64,000 nt of DNA from Clitopilus passeckerianus (GCA_944990035.1 CALYLX010000146.1:558001-622000); one strand, 5' to 3'. Shown: positions 46,846 to 59,260, counted from the stretch's first letter. Translations and numbers: made by a program. Notes: generated by a model not told the origin, from the letters alone.

Positions 46846-49633
46846 TTAACTTTGAGCACTGGCACTGGCGTTGGTACTTGGCCCACGGACTGTGGCATCA
46901 CTAGCCTCTAATGTATGCCCGTTCCCATGCTCCTGGTCACGAACATGCTGTGGTGTGCGTTCCTGGTCCAATGGCAAGCCAGCGCTCTGCATCTTCGGCG
47001 TCGTGGGTGTCCCTGCCTCGTCGTCGTCGTCATCGTACGCACTCTCGTACATGTCCGCTGGTGTCTCCCTCCCACTGACATAGTTATCGTCGTCGTCAGA
47101 GGAGTAGTCCGTGTGATAGGCCGTTGACGGGGCGTGCATCGACTCTGCGGCAGTGGCGTATGACCTGACTGAGCTGGCTCTTGATTCAGACCTCTGAGCT
47201 GGTGAAAAGGCGTCTGGTGAGCGGAATGCAGAAGGAGGCGCTGCAGACGATTTTGGTTGAGGAGGGATATATGACGAAGGCGGAGCTGTAGCTTCGGTTA
47301 AGGGAACCTCCTGATTCTGGGCTTGAGGCGGCGTAGGTATCGATAGTGGAGGTAAGGCATGTTTAGGTACCATGATAGTGTCACGTTTGCTGGTCTCCTT
47401 CTCGTCTTCCGAGTCGCTCTCCTCGATATGGTGTTTAGGTGCCACCATAATCGTGTCACGTTTCCTTGCATCCTTCTCATCTTCACTGTCGTCGTCGTCT
47501 TCATCATCTCTGCTATTGTCGCTTACATCCCCATCTTCATCTCCTGGCTTGGTGGCCAGATGAGCGCCTGGTTTGTCCTCCGGTTCGTCCATTGGGAGTA
47601 CAATTGATTTGGCCTTAGGAGAAGTTGCTGGAGATTTAGGCAGAGGAATTGCAGCTGGCTCCTTGATTTCGACGACATCTTTGGAGTGGGGAGTAGGCCC
47701 AGTAGGTTCATCCGAAGAGGCAGCCGCAGGAGCAGCTTCTGGCGACCGAGCAAGAGATGGGCTCAAAACACCATCCACCGCTGCCGAAGTTTCCGAGCCA
47801 GCTTCAACAACGGCTGAAGGCGCCACAACTATGCTCTGAGGTGTATCAGCCATAGCGTCAGATGCAGCAAATGCATGTGCATCCATCAAATCCGAATGAG
47901 CCGTCACTGGCCTATCCAAGACATCATCTCCGTCCTCCGAATCACCCCTCGTAGTCGACCTCAATCTCGACGGCCCAGGTGTAGGCGACGACGTCCCCCC
48001 CATACTCGGCGAGTGGAGAGACGAGAGCGACGGTGAGCCGAGAAGGCTATGACTTGCAGCTGCAGTCTCAAAATCGGGGGGAGGCACGCTCAAATCGACT
48101 CGTTCCTGGCTTGCAGCGAATGCTACAGCGTCAGGCCCGTACGGGACGCCAAACCGTCCGAAACTCTCCCTTGAGCTGATCAACTTCAGTTGTTCGGGAG
48201 TTGGGCCGGCTTTAGGATAGGTGAACTCAGTGCGGGTGGCTGTGTGTGTAAGAGGAGAGGAGATGGATGCGAGCGAGATGAGGGAGGGGGAGGTGAGGTT
48301 TTGCATGTTTGGGATTGACTGCTGGCGGGAGCGTGTACGGAAGGGGGAGAGGTTGGCGAAAGAGCTGGAACCTGAGGGGTTGGTACGATGTGAGGCCCGA
48401 GATTGTGAGGCTTCGCGGCCGTGAGACTGGTCGGTGGATGTAGCAGACAAGCTAGACGGCCCTCGTGTATGGGATGACATGGACAGCCTGTTGGGTATTG
48501 AGCCAATCAAGTTGCGGAAGCCAGACCGTCGTTGTGTAATAGTTGCTTGTTGAGCCTCTGGGGTTGCAGGCGAATCGGGCGTGGATCCCATTTCTCCGTT
48601 CTGCATGGGACTCCTGGAGGCGTGGTCGTCATCGAAAGGAGACTCGACAGCTTCAAAGTACGCTGGAGTGGGTCCTCTTGGATCTTCAGGAGCTGGACGG
48701 CTTTCAGCTCGCATAAGAGAGGACGTCTCATCAGATGCGTTCGAAGTGTCATAGCTTTGTGTGCTTTGACGATGTTCGGCGTGTTGTCTTGGAGGATATG
48801 AGTGGCCTGAGTCATGTTCCTGGTCATCATCTTCTTGCAACAACAGAGGTTGGTCGTTCGGTGTGGTTGGAAGAGGCGGATATCTCGAGGCCTGGGAGTT
48901 TGCCCGGCTGTGCAGAGAATCCTCGCCATCCTCTGACACGGACGACATCACAGTAGCAGCAGGCATTGTTGCATCTTCCATATCTTCTGTGCCTCTAAAA
49001 GAGTGGAGGAAAGCAGAAGTAAGCGACTGTTGCATGTTTTGGGTTGGGCAATGGCTGGTACCTTGCGATAACAACCTCCTGCTCTCCAGGTTCCTTGGCA
49101 TATACAGGCAAAGACCTCGTAGATACCTGCGAAGGTGTCCTCCTGGGTCTTCTCGCTCTCCTGGTTCTAGTTGCTCCTGCATTTCCATTTGCCTGGGTCT
49201 GTGCACCGTTATTGATAGTGCCAGCAAGCTGCTCAGCTGTAATTTCTCTCGTTGCAGGGGTGGTTGCTGGGTTGGTCGTTCGGTTATTTGCTATTCTAGC
49301 TGCCTTAGTCCTCCGATAGGTGTAAATGGCAGTGGTAGAGAGCACAATCAAGGCTATGACGATGATAGGGACCTATGGAAGGATAATGAGGTTCTTGCCT
49401 TGTGTAGTTAGCAAGACGATGTGTCGTACCCAAATCTGTAGGTCCGGCCCTCCACCATCATCTCTGGCCTCCAATGACCCATTGCTGCCAGTGTCCTCAC
49501 CAAAAGCTAAGGGTGAGGCTGCTGCAGGGTTAATTAGGGAGGGCAGGAGAACCGCAGCGGCCGAAGCGATGCCGACGTTGCTCAGCCGATTGAGTAATGA
49601 GAATCCATTCCTTCCACGAAGTTCATGAACCAT
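46846..49633 (-). CDS. Single-pass, Ser-rich membrane protein
   Basis: Exon 1: 'MVHELRGRNGFSLLNRLSNV' with a hydrophobic stretch 'GIASAAAVLLPSLINPAAAS', probably a signal or anchor. Exon 2 begins inside the membrane helix 'VPIIVIALIVLSTTAIYTYR' and carries a basic stop-transfer 'RRTKAARI', then 'RTRRARRPRRTPSQVS' and 'LPVYAKEPGEQEVVIAR'. Exon 3 is about 715 codons of Ser/Pro/Asp/Glu-rich, probably disordered cytoplasmic tail with 'RSGFRNLIGSIPNRLSM' and 'FTYPKAGPTPEQLKLISSRE', the one conserved-looking block. Both introns are canonical (GTACGA...ATAG and GTACCA...TTAG). About 885 residues. The short topology with a long acidic/Ser tail is common in Agaricomycetes and has no defined role. An internal tandem duplication encodes 'KRDTIMV' twice (47360-47495). 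Confidence 0.75.
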
Positions 49634-50191
49634 AAGTAAAAAGGTCGTGAAAGGTCGTAGTCGTTCGTCGTGAAGTTAGTGAAATGGTTCAACTTCAGAA
49701 TGGACACGGCGACACGGCTAGGGCAACCCTTCGGTTCAAGCGAGCAAGCGAAAACTCTGAAAATGTGGGCGTCCCTGTGCCGTAAGCAGACCCATGTCGG
49801 AATCTCAGTATTGCGGTGCTTGAGAGGCTTTCCCATGGACTTCTGCCTATCATCCTCACACTTAACCAGCACAATTCCAGAGCTGAATGATTTTGTCTGT
49901 AGACTTGCTTATCGTTGAATTCAAGCCTATCATTTCCCTTGTGATCATCTCTTATTGCGTCTATCTTGCACCTTCTCAAGAATCGCAAATTCTAGAAAGC
50001 TGTGCTGGCAACCCCATTCTTCGTGCGTCAGGCTATACAGCGGGCGCCCGCCATCGAGTCCAGAACTCAATCACCGTTCAAGTCATAAATGAAACAACTG
50101 TTGGCAATAAGCATCTATTTTGATCTCCTCTACATTTAAAGGGCCATGCCGCCACCAAGCCGACAGTCTAGAAAAGTACTACCCCAGACAT
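49634..50191. other. Intergenic region
   Basis: Upstream flank of the Ser-rich membrane protein gene and 3' flank of the epimerase-like gene. No further feature recognised. Confidence 0.5.
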
Positions 50192-51577
50192 CTACAGGTT
50201 CTGCTTCTTGATAACGAACTCAACCTCGGACTGGACGCTTCCTAAAAAGTCCTTCTCAGTGTATTTGGGACGCCAGCCGATTGCAAAAGACCTTGTTGCA
50301 ACGCAGCGAGAGTTTGAATTGAGGAAGGGATTATTCTAGGAAGCAATGTTTGCATACCCACTTTGTGCAAATACCAGCGAAAAAAATCATACCTTGGCGT
50401 ACTCCTCTAACTCCTCGTCGGTTAAAGTCGTGGGGTCTGAGTCTTTGATCCTTTCGAGAGCGACCAACGCCTTCCCAATGGCCTTGGTCAACTCATAGTA
50501 GTTGTACTCGCCGTTGGCAGCGAAGTAATAGCCTTCTCTTCCATGTGCTACCTTGCTGCGAGTGGTATCAGCTAGGATGGTGTCGTACAGTTTGAGGTAG
50601 AGGTTAGCGGCTAGTGATGCAATTTAGTACTGATTTATTCTCTTCTAGAACGCGGGGTGTCTTACTGTCGTCGATGTGAACGCTAGGCCATATGTTCGTT
50701 CCGGAGCCCACCATGCCAGCCCGGCCGCGAGCCAGGGAGTACCTGGTGATAACAGGCACTGCGATAGCAATCGGGCTTTGGATCCCGGCGTCGACCAACT
50801 CGTTACTCGGGATGCCATAAATGACAGTAGGAAGTATGATATGGCTCGGAATGTAGCCTACATACATGAATGGAAGTCAGAGAAGTCACGAAATAACCCA
50901 GTGGGTTGGGCTGCACACGAACCTTGCTTATCCGCCATCTCGTACCCCAGATCTACGTCCATGGAACTGTGCGATTGGCAATGTTGCAATTTGGTCGGGC
51001 TTGCTATCGTTACCAATGGGAACATCGGCCAGAACTCCGGGTGGTTCTTCTGCAAATACGCCAGTTCCGGACTATATGTTTAACCTCATCAGCAACTCTA
51101 TTCGTCCAGAAGTAAGGAAAGCACAAGGGCACCGTACCGTATGAATCACGATCGGAGCAATGCCGGTCCTTTCATACCGTTTCTTGAGCCCAGCTAGTGT
51201 AGCTTTGGCAGCAGGCAAGTGGTCGGAATCAGCCTTGAATTCTATCAGCCGCACTAGCAGGGTACGGACATAGGAAAAACCAACGAACATTGGAAAAGAA
51301 AACATCTGCATCTTCAGCAAGCTTCTCGACGAGCGCAGAATCGTCATGAGAGCCAACAATGGCCTCGACGCCAAATGCTTTGAGCTTCTCGGCCAAGCGG
51401 ACAAGCACTCGGATGGTATGAGTGGCGACTAGGTCAGCTCGATTCAAGAACTGGCTGAAAACGGTTCCACAGATATATCCAAAGCACGGCAGACAATTAG
51501 TAATTTTGCTCAGAATTTCGTGAGGTTTTTGTCATGCCTGTAACCCCAGTGAAGACGATGTTGACTTCGGAAGACAT
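50192..51577 (-). pseudogene. NAD(P)-binding epimerase/dehydratase (NmrA/SDR-like), apparently damaged
   Basis: The product would be a Rossmann-fold NAD(P)-dependent protein of the atypical SDR/NmrA type. From the ATG at 51577: 'MSSEVNIVFTGVTG' joins 'YICGTVFSQFL', completing the cofactor loop. Next are 'IRVLVRLAEKLKAFGVEAI', 'ALVEKLAEDADVFFSN', 'AAKATLAGLKKRYERTG', 'PIVIHTSGTGVFAE', 'YIPSHIILPTVIYGIPSNE', 'GTNIWPSVHIDD', 'REGYYFAANGEYNYYELTKA' and 'SFAIGWRPKYTEKDFLG', with TAG at 50192-50194. Two faults are seen. The first intron would need a GC donor and no AG acceptor (about 51460-51535). Between 'DQIATLPIAQ' and 'MDVDLGYEMADKQG' (about 50963-50985) the frame shifts by one base. Either assembly error or decay could explain these. 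Confidence 0.65.
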
Positions 51578-52045
51578 TGTTTGGAGATGAGTAGGTTGTT
51601 TGAGGTCAAGCAGAGACGATGAGAGACTGTATGTTATGGAGAACAGGTCAAGAACCAGGCCTTATAAACTGAACCCATTCTGCCTGTATTGTTCAGCCAC
51701 GACAACAATTGAACGAGTAGGATGCTGTGTAAGTGAACTGAATAGAGAGGGTGATAGAAGGGCTTCTTACTCATCCTCTTGGACTTCCTCATTCAGCTTG
51801 TCAGGCAATGTCAGCGAAGAGTTCCAAGATCACCAATCCAACTTACTAGTAGCTAAGAAATTTTGCGTTGATCACAGACCATCATGGTGTGTTAGTTTCC
51901 GAGATTCAATACGAGAACGAAGGGATTGATACTGATACAGGAAAATTGGTCTGTGGGGGTAGGATTACAGAGCATTTCGCCACAGTGGGTTTTAGGGTTA
52001 AGTAATAATTTGTAAGGATTGCTATGAATTTTTGCTAGTACATGT
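51578..52045. other. Intergenic region
   Basis: Promoter of the epimerase-like gene and 3' flank of the NACHT-WD40 gene. Otherwise nothing recognised. Confidence 0.45.
51662..51668 (-). promoter_or_regulatory. TATA-like box of the epimerase-like gene
   Basis: The minus strand reads TTATAAG about 85 bp before the ATG at 51577, a reasonable TATA distance. Confidence 0.4.
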
Positions 52046-55000
52046 TTAATCTGAAATGGGGTCGAATACAACACCAGGTTTCGTTCGTCCATGGCTTTGT
52101 CCACGCTTTCGTCTCCTTCGCCCGTCTTCAAATTGAGTGGAAGTGATGGAGCCATTCGCCCTCAGGCAGAGAATATAGCCAGGATGGTACACCCAGAAGT
52201 GTTTCTCCAAATGATTGCCCGCCAGACTATGAGGAAACAGGTTAAACTCTCCAAAATCGATCGGGCGGATTGTGGGATCAAGATAATTCGATGGCTCGGC
52301 TGGACCAGCAAAGTCAGCCCCGACCATCCTGCTTCCTACTCGTTTCCAATAGTGAATGGAAAGATCGGAGTATGTAATCGAGAGATGGTCTTCGCCGCTG
52401 GTCGTGAACGATATGCGTCCAGCTTCAGAGATATGATCTGAGCGCGATGTGGCCACCAGTTTGCCGGAACCCACCTCCCAAAGACATATACGCCCGTCCT
52501 TGGAAGCACCTGCAATGAATATCAGGTTGGGAGAGAAGCCAACCTGTTTCAACTGGATGGCCTGGGTTGAAAGTGGCTGGCAAACGGGTGGGACCTTCCT
52601 CGCGTCCCATAAATATGTCAAGCCATGCTGAACGGCGTACAAAACGACCTGCCCACACGGTGACAAAGCAACCCAAGATGCTTTCTGCTCCTCTCTGTAT
52701 TGCCGGGGCTGTTGTACCACTGGCCCGCTAAGAGGTTGTTCGGCGGGCTTATGATCGGTTTGATGTAATGGCCACTGGCGGATAGTCATATCTGAAGAAC
52801 CTGACACCACGAATGCACCATCGCTTGCAAATGTCAGAGTGTTGATTCGACCTCCATGGCTAGTGAAGGTGTGATGGATCTCGCCATTGGAATCCGTGAC
52901 AATAACGCGGCCATCCTCATAGCCGAGGACAAGTTCGTTTCCAGTCGGGAAATAGGCAAGAGCTGACACGACGCCAATTGTTGAGCCAAAGAAGATTTGT
53001 CTATTGTCCACAAACGGATGGATTTGTGTGTCATAGATGGTGACGCCAACGTCTGAGGCGATTGCAAGATTGCTACTCTCCGGGCAAAAGGCAATGGCCA
53101 AAATATCTTGTTCATGAGCGAGGGTACTGCTCGCCGGTTCATCGTTTTCACGACGGCTGAATGGACGCCAAGCAAGCAAGGTGCCATCGGCGGAGGTTGA
53201 GATGACCTGTTCACCATCCTTGGTGAAAGTAATTGACAGGATAGGGTGTTGGTGAGAACTGAAGAATGGCGATATCTGGACAAAACTATCTATATCCCAC
53301 AAATGGACCACGCCATCTTCCGAGCCAAACAGCAGGGCATGATCATTTGGCGAAAAGGTCATGCATGTTACAGGCGCTGTGGCTAACTTAAGGGAAGTAA
53401 TCAAGGTTCGGGTGGCCAGGTCCCAGAGGCATATCGAACAATCGTTCGAGCCGCTGGCGAAACGTGTCCCCTGTTGTGAGAAGGAAAGGCAGGTTACGCC
53501 TTCTTCATGGGTGGTGGGCAATATTGTCTTGTCACAGCCGTTTCGGCTGAGATCCCAGATTGTGACGTTGGTGTCGTTTTCAGCAGCCGAAAGAAGCGTC
53601 CGTCCATTCGGGGAGAGAGCGACACTGATTACAGCGCTTTCATACCCCTCAAAGGTTGTTGCGATGTGGTGACCGTCTTGCATACTCCAGGTGTAGTTGT
53701 GGTCGTGGAGCAGTCGGCTTATTTCAGAATGGTCTGAAGATAGTGCGATATTGGAAGGGAACCGATCCTCTATTCCGGATACCATTCGAAGCGTGTCATG
53801 GAACCATTCAAAGGACATCTGTCCCTTTATGAGTGTCGCTGATTCCTGATCTGTGGCCTGTCTAATGTGCGCCCAGGCGTATCAGGTGGCATATCGGAAA
53901 GAGCCTGGTAACGGTGTGGGGGAGAAGGCATCACCGGAATGGGATAATTGCTTGAGGCAGCATTGGGAGAGGACCGTTTCGGTTTCTCTGGGGTCAACAT
54001 GGAAATTTGCGGCGTCAAGATTGGTGATGAATTCATAAAATGATTTGTGTAACCTAGGGACTGTTTGTGCGGTGACAGCATCGGTTCCCGCGACAAGTAC
54101 CGTGCGAAGGCGTTGAACAAACCGGATGATATCCACAGGCGGGCTGTCTGGGGTTTGCCTGAGGTCCAATAGTTTGCCTAGATCCTCTAAGCAGAGTGGC
54201 TCCCGCATCCCAACAATGGCCCCTACAATTGTCCGGAACTTTTCGTAGTCCCATAGAACTGCCCGGGATTTGTAGGTGAGATGGAGGATGATGCGATATA
54301 ATGTGTTGATATCCCCTAACGCGTCGCCAAAAAGGAGATCTAATATCCGATCTAGACATTCGGTTCCTTGAATGCTTATCTCCTCCCGAAGGTATTTCGT
54401 GACAGTGACGGCCCAGATGAACAACCCGGCAGCCCGTCTGGTAAGAAGCGCCATCCTCTCTTCGCCTGGCCACGTATCCCACTCCAGGGCATTGTCGATA
54501 ACAATGTCCATCAGCTGACGACGGAGGAAGCCAGCAACATCATCAATGGATGATTGGGCAGAAGTATCAAGGTGGATATGCTTGACATGTTTGACTTTCA
54601 TATGCTGAGCGAATGGGTTTCGAATCTCGTGCTCCGTGCGACTGGAGATGAAGATCTTCGCATTCGGATACTTCGCTAGCCCCTCGAATAGGTGAGAGAA
54701 GATGACAGCGGTATCCTTGAGCCGACTACGGTCCGTCTCGTCTAGCCCATCGATGACTATTACGACCGGGGCTTTCGGATCTATTTTGCATGCGACTGCT
54801 ATTGCATCGACGAAGAGCTTAGCTGCTTGCTCTGCCGAGATGCTGTCCATAAGCGATGGCTGGGCCTTCAATGCGTCGTACAGGGCGTTCTCGACCTCAT
54901 TCGAATGTTCGACGAGCTGGCGTGCGATAGTTGGAAAATACGAGTTTGGGTTGGTGGTTTGCTCATTGTTACGATTGATGAAAAACTGAGCCCAGAGTGT

Positions 55001-56214
55001 TTTTTCGTCCTTGCATGCACGAGCAATCGATGCTGTAATGGCAGATTTCCCGCATCCTGGGTCTCCAGACAGCCATAAGAAATTCTGGGAAGTACGCGAG
55101 GTGTCCTTGATCCATTTCATGATATCTGCGAGAACCTCAACACGAGTCTCCTTGTCACAAGGGTACTTTCCCTGTTCCGTATAGGTAGGGTGTGCGACCG
55201 TGCTGGGGAGCAGGGTTTGCTCGAGGAAACGTCTCCTCTCTTCCCGCAGTTTCTGTGCATTGAGTTCATCGATAATTTGTGTCTAAATTAAATATTAGCA
55301 AACTGATATACCACAGAAATGAACAGAACACACAAGCTGTTCGGACTGCTTCTGCTTGATTTGAGAATTTCTTTGGAAATTATATCTTGACGATGCATCA
55401 AGAGCCGTACGGTTGCCAAAATAGCGTCAATTCCACCAGAGAGATTGATAACGCTAAGGTCCTAGAGTCTTTTCAGCAAAAAGCCCTAGCTGCTCGCATA
55501 TGTATTCGTACCCGGAAGAGGTCGCGGGCCTGCGCAAGACGAGTGTTGAATTCTTTGATTTCGTCTTCAACGGAAATCCCATGGATCAAGCGTGACCAAC
55601 GTTTATCGTTCTATCATGATTTCATGGTTAATATAAGACAACAGAAAATCGGGCAGCCAGTCCTCATACTTACCAGCCTTGCAGCCGCCCATATACAGAT
55701 CTCGTCAACGAGGTCTCTGCAACATAGTTCAGCCGGAGATGAAAACCAGACGTGTTGACTATGACCTACCGCAGCTTGTCGAGCTGTTTCCAGGTTGCCC
55801 ATGTGAACCGGCCACCATTAACTGATTCAAACGTTTGATTAACCTCTTGGATCCAGGTTACAATCTGATTCGCAAAGGTATTGACGCTATCCTGGGCTCG
55901 CACCACCATCTATTACTTGCTGTCAGAGGAGGTAAGGTACAGGTAAAGGCAAGACGCACAATACCGAGCTGTAGAAGGTGAGCCATAGCTGTAACGAGGC
56001 TGCGGGCAGGAAATGGATTGTCGGGAACCAGCTCGAATAAAGGCTTGTGCTTCTCCAATCCTTCTCTGACATTGTCAATGATCTTGTCCAACCTTGTCGT
56101 TGGGTGTTCTTGATCATAGCGAGATAACCTCTTGAAGAAATGTTTATCAAGATTCCAATCCTCCCAGGGAGCACCGGGGCCGCCAATAAGCTTCTGCTTT
56201 TTGGAGTTCCGCAT
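52046..56214 (-). CDS. NACHT-WD40 STAND (NLR-like) protein, interrupted by an in-frame TGA
   Basis: STAND ATPases of this layout are thought to act in fungal self/non-self recognition and cell-death signalling. The start 'MRNSKKQKLIGGPGAPWEDW' leads an N-terminal helical region: 'KHKPLFELVPDNPFPARSLV', 'GGRFTWATWKQLDKLR', 'DLVDEICIWAAARL', 'IKEFNTRLAQARDLFR', then 'QSEQLTQIIDELNAQKLREE'. The NACHT ATPase has Walker A 'LSGDPGCGKSAI' and Walker B 'VVIVIDGLDE', followed by 'KIFISSRTEHEI' and 'HKSFYEFITN'. About ten WD-type repeats follow ('LLSAAENDTNVTIWDL', 'FASGSNDCSICLWDL', 'VVSGSSDMTIRQWPL'), ending at 52046. A TGA at 53882-53884 splits NACHT from WD40 in one continuous frame. A possible one-base shift lies near 55363. 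The N-terminal domain is not one I can name. Confidence 0.8.
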
Positions 56215-56545
56215 GCTATCTCAGCTAGTGTGCAGAAATTGGTTCCTGTCAATATCCCGGCCTTTTCAAGCCAGGTTCTCGACATACCTCGCTCTTCTTT
56301 CAGTCCAGGGTAGTGATATGAAGGAGAAATTGACGCTCAAGTCCACAATGCGATATCAGTCCTTCGCCGTACATGTGTATCATTGATTGCAACAGGCAGT
56401 GCAAACGCTGTCTTCAACTCACTGGTGAATAGCGTTGTATTTCCCTTTAGGAGGTCATGTGAATGTGACAGGCGCGTTTGTTTAGGGCAGGCTGTGGCAA
56501 CTACGTCCTCCACAAACTTACCCACCGACACTTGTTACCGACCGA
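56215..56545. other. Divergent promoter region, NLR-like gene / ORC3
   Basis: 331 bp between the divergent starts. A GCGCGT at 56472-56477 is a weak relative of the MCB site near MCM4; this is not enough to claim shared control. A minus-strand frame here begins with GTG and is not used. Confidence 0.4.
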
Positions 56546-59260
56546 ATGGCCACGCAGCCCGATCTTGACGATCTCAACCAGGTATTCATATTCCAGAAAC
56601 CTTCTGAAGCGCTGCTCTCATGAACTGAAGGCTGTTTTCTCTATCCCATTTGCAGGCTCAGATGATGAAGAGGAGCGGGAGGCCCATCCAGCGCCCGTTG
56701 CACTTGCATATGATCTACCGGATGGGGAGAACCCACGCCTGGAAGCTTATAGGCGTGCTTGGATGAAATGTCTGAACAAGATGAAAGTGCGTAATGGTGC
56801 TAGTATACCATGACACTTACTGACGGCTGTATCAAGACCATAATACAGACCCTTCACGCCCCGATTGCTTCCAAAATCGTTGATGAGGTTCAGAAGTCGT
56901 TCGAAAATACACTGCCCGGGCTGCCATACCCCGAAGTGCCTATCATTAGTGTCACAAGTACATTTGTCCCCCGGGCTAGTTTGCTGTTCTAAACTCGTTT
57001 CTTAGATCCCACCTCGGGTTCGACTTTTCTGAACGAGGTCATCTCGCGGATACCTTCAGTGAAGTTGGATAACTCTGGAGGCCAAGTGGGCTCATTCACC
57101 ACTCAATTATATCCGACGGACTGTACAAATTTGTCTTCCTTAATGAAAGCCCTTATCGCTGGTTTCATCGACAGGCCAGTCATTGAAAGAGGTTAGGAAC
57201 ATGTTCTCCTTTGGTCGGCGCATATACTGACGGACTCGCAACAGTAAAGGGACGGTCTGCTGTTTCTCTGGCTAATTACGACATTGAGATGTTGGTGGCC
57301 TGGTATAAAGCCGTCAGAAGTACCCACAGTAAGGCGAACGAGTTTATCACGCAGGATCACGGGTTGAAAGTTGAACAGGTATCGAGAAAGCCTTCCAGCC
57401 TAAGCTTATCGTTCTGCTGCATGATTTCGAGCAACTTGATCCTCTAGTTGTTCAAGACCTCTTCAGCCTTGCTAGGTTCGTCCCGCTTATTGATTTACCT
57501 CCATTTAGCTGACTTCCAAATATGTAGTCTATACATTTCTAAGTTACCCCTTGTCTTCCTGCTGTCTCTATCCTCGCCTTCGTCGCCTTCGTACCTGCAA
57601 ATCACATATCCCCGATCCACACTCGCCCTGCTCAGAGTCAGGCAATTCAGCATCCCATCTGGCCTGGATGTACCGCAAAGGGTTATCCTGCAGACGTTCT
57701 TCAACGTCCATTTCGAGCCAGATGTTACTATTGGGCCAGGCATCGTCAGCTTCATGAACGAATTTATCACCCGCCAGAACGTTTCTCTGGAAAGCTTGAT
57801 CACCATATTGCAGGTTAGTTCCAATTTCCGATCCTGCAAAGCTTCTGTAACTAACAGATATTTGTAGTTGGCACACCTGAAGCACTTCTCGCTGGACCCA
57901 TTCACACTTCTGGTTCATGATACTCCAGATCTATCTGGCGAGGCTTCCGAACCCTTTGTAGAAGCTTTAGGAATCCATTTGTCCTCATCTCCTGAATTCG
58001 AGCATGACGTTAACACTCTTTCGCTCTTGGACCTCTCTCAATCGGTCGACGAAGCTCGAGATGCTTTCAGCCTCAAGATGAACAGAACACGGCTCGGCCT
58101 TCGGATCATCGCTCATGTACAAGAATCTGTCGGGAAACGAGGGCATATACCATTGAACCTGGACCCAGAGAAGGGAGGGATCAACACGTTCGAGTTGATA
58201 TGTGATGTTTTGAGGAATGAGGCGGGCCCAGATATCAAGTTACTTGGGAATAGTATCAAGTAAGGTTTCATCCGATACCCATCGCGCATTACTAATTGGA
58301 TTTTATGCTAGGAAATTGAGGCCTGAACATCTGGCAGATCTATTGAAGACGCTCAAGACGCAGCTGAATCCGCTACCCGACAACCTCAGGACGAGTGAAC
58401 GCGACTTTTTTCAGTACATTACCGATATGTCGAGGAGGTTGAATCAAGATCCGGATAACGGCTCGCAGTTAGCCAACGACTTCGCAAACTGGCTTATAAA
58501 CTACCTAAAGTACGTTCTCTGACTCAAGCTGGCCTCTGACTCATACCAAGATGCTTTCTAGGAACATGTTTGAACCCCTGGAAAAGTCGCCATTGTGGAA
58601 TGTATGGTATACCGGAGAGACGGAATTCCCATCCGAGGTGTGCTTCTCCACTCGCCACCTAAATGCTATCTCGACAGTTGCTGAGACCCACATCCATAGC
58701 TAATTAACCCATCGGTGCGCGCCTCCCTAATCGCCGGCCTATCCAACCCACACGAGTTCTGTGAATCCTCTTTGAGGGACACAAACAGCGACACATCCGA
58801 CCCCGATGAAGCACTCTGGACCTATCCCGACACCAGTATCCTATTCCGAAGATACCTCGATAGTGGGAAAATGATCAACATCTACGATTGGTTCGAGGCC
58901 TTCAAGCTCGTTCTCGAGAATCAGCGTGAGCACCTAAAAGTGGAAGCACGGAAGCAGGTGGATAAAGTCAAGGAGGCGAAAACCAGTAAAGGGAAAAAGA
59001 AGATTACATGTGTTTATGGGAGAGGACGCAGGAAAGGGGCGGAAATGGATGTGGATGAGGAGGAAGAGGAAGAAGTTGGGGCTCAGCTGGAGGAGGACGA
59101 GGAAGCGGAGATCGGGGAGGACGACGAGGACGCTTGGAAGTTGCAAGTGCAGGCTCGATTCATGCGTGCGTTCCATGAACTGGACTATCTTGGTTTCATC
59201 AAGCATACGGGCAGGAAACCAGATCACGTTTTGAGGACAGTCTTTGATATGTTGGATTGA
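56546..59260 (+). CDS. ORC3: Origin recognition complex subunit 3
   Basis: A subunit of the six-protein complex that marks replication origins and loads MCM2-7 in the nucleus. The short first exon is 'MATQPDLDDLNQ', then (GTATTC...GCAG) 'GSDDEEEREAHPAPVALAYD'. Family landmarks follow in order: 'ENPRLEAYRRAWMKCLNKMK', 'SVKLDNSGGQVGSFTTQL', 'SLANYDIEMLVAWYKAVRS', 'KLIVLLHDFEQLDPLVVQDL', 'LPLVFLLSLSSPSSPSYL', 'LESLITILQLAHLKHFSLDP', 'YDWFEAFKLVLENQREHL' and the C-terminal 'RFMRAFHELDYLGFIKHTGR' 'KPDHVLRTVFD'. An acidic run 'DVDEEEEEEVGAQLEEDEEA' lies before the C-terminus. Stop TGA at 59258-59260. About twelve introns, all frame-consistent; about 700 residues, in the normal range. Confidence 0.93.

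Noticed and set aside
53882..53884. Programmed stop-codon readthrough
   Set aside because: The context TGA-TAC is not the known efficient TGA-CTA readthrough signal; kept only as an alternative.
52046..55120. Two separate genes, one NACHT and one WD40
   Set aside because: The two ORFs are in the same frame and the sequence around the TGA reads as continuous family sequence, so one interrupted gene is simpler.
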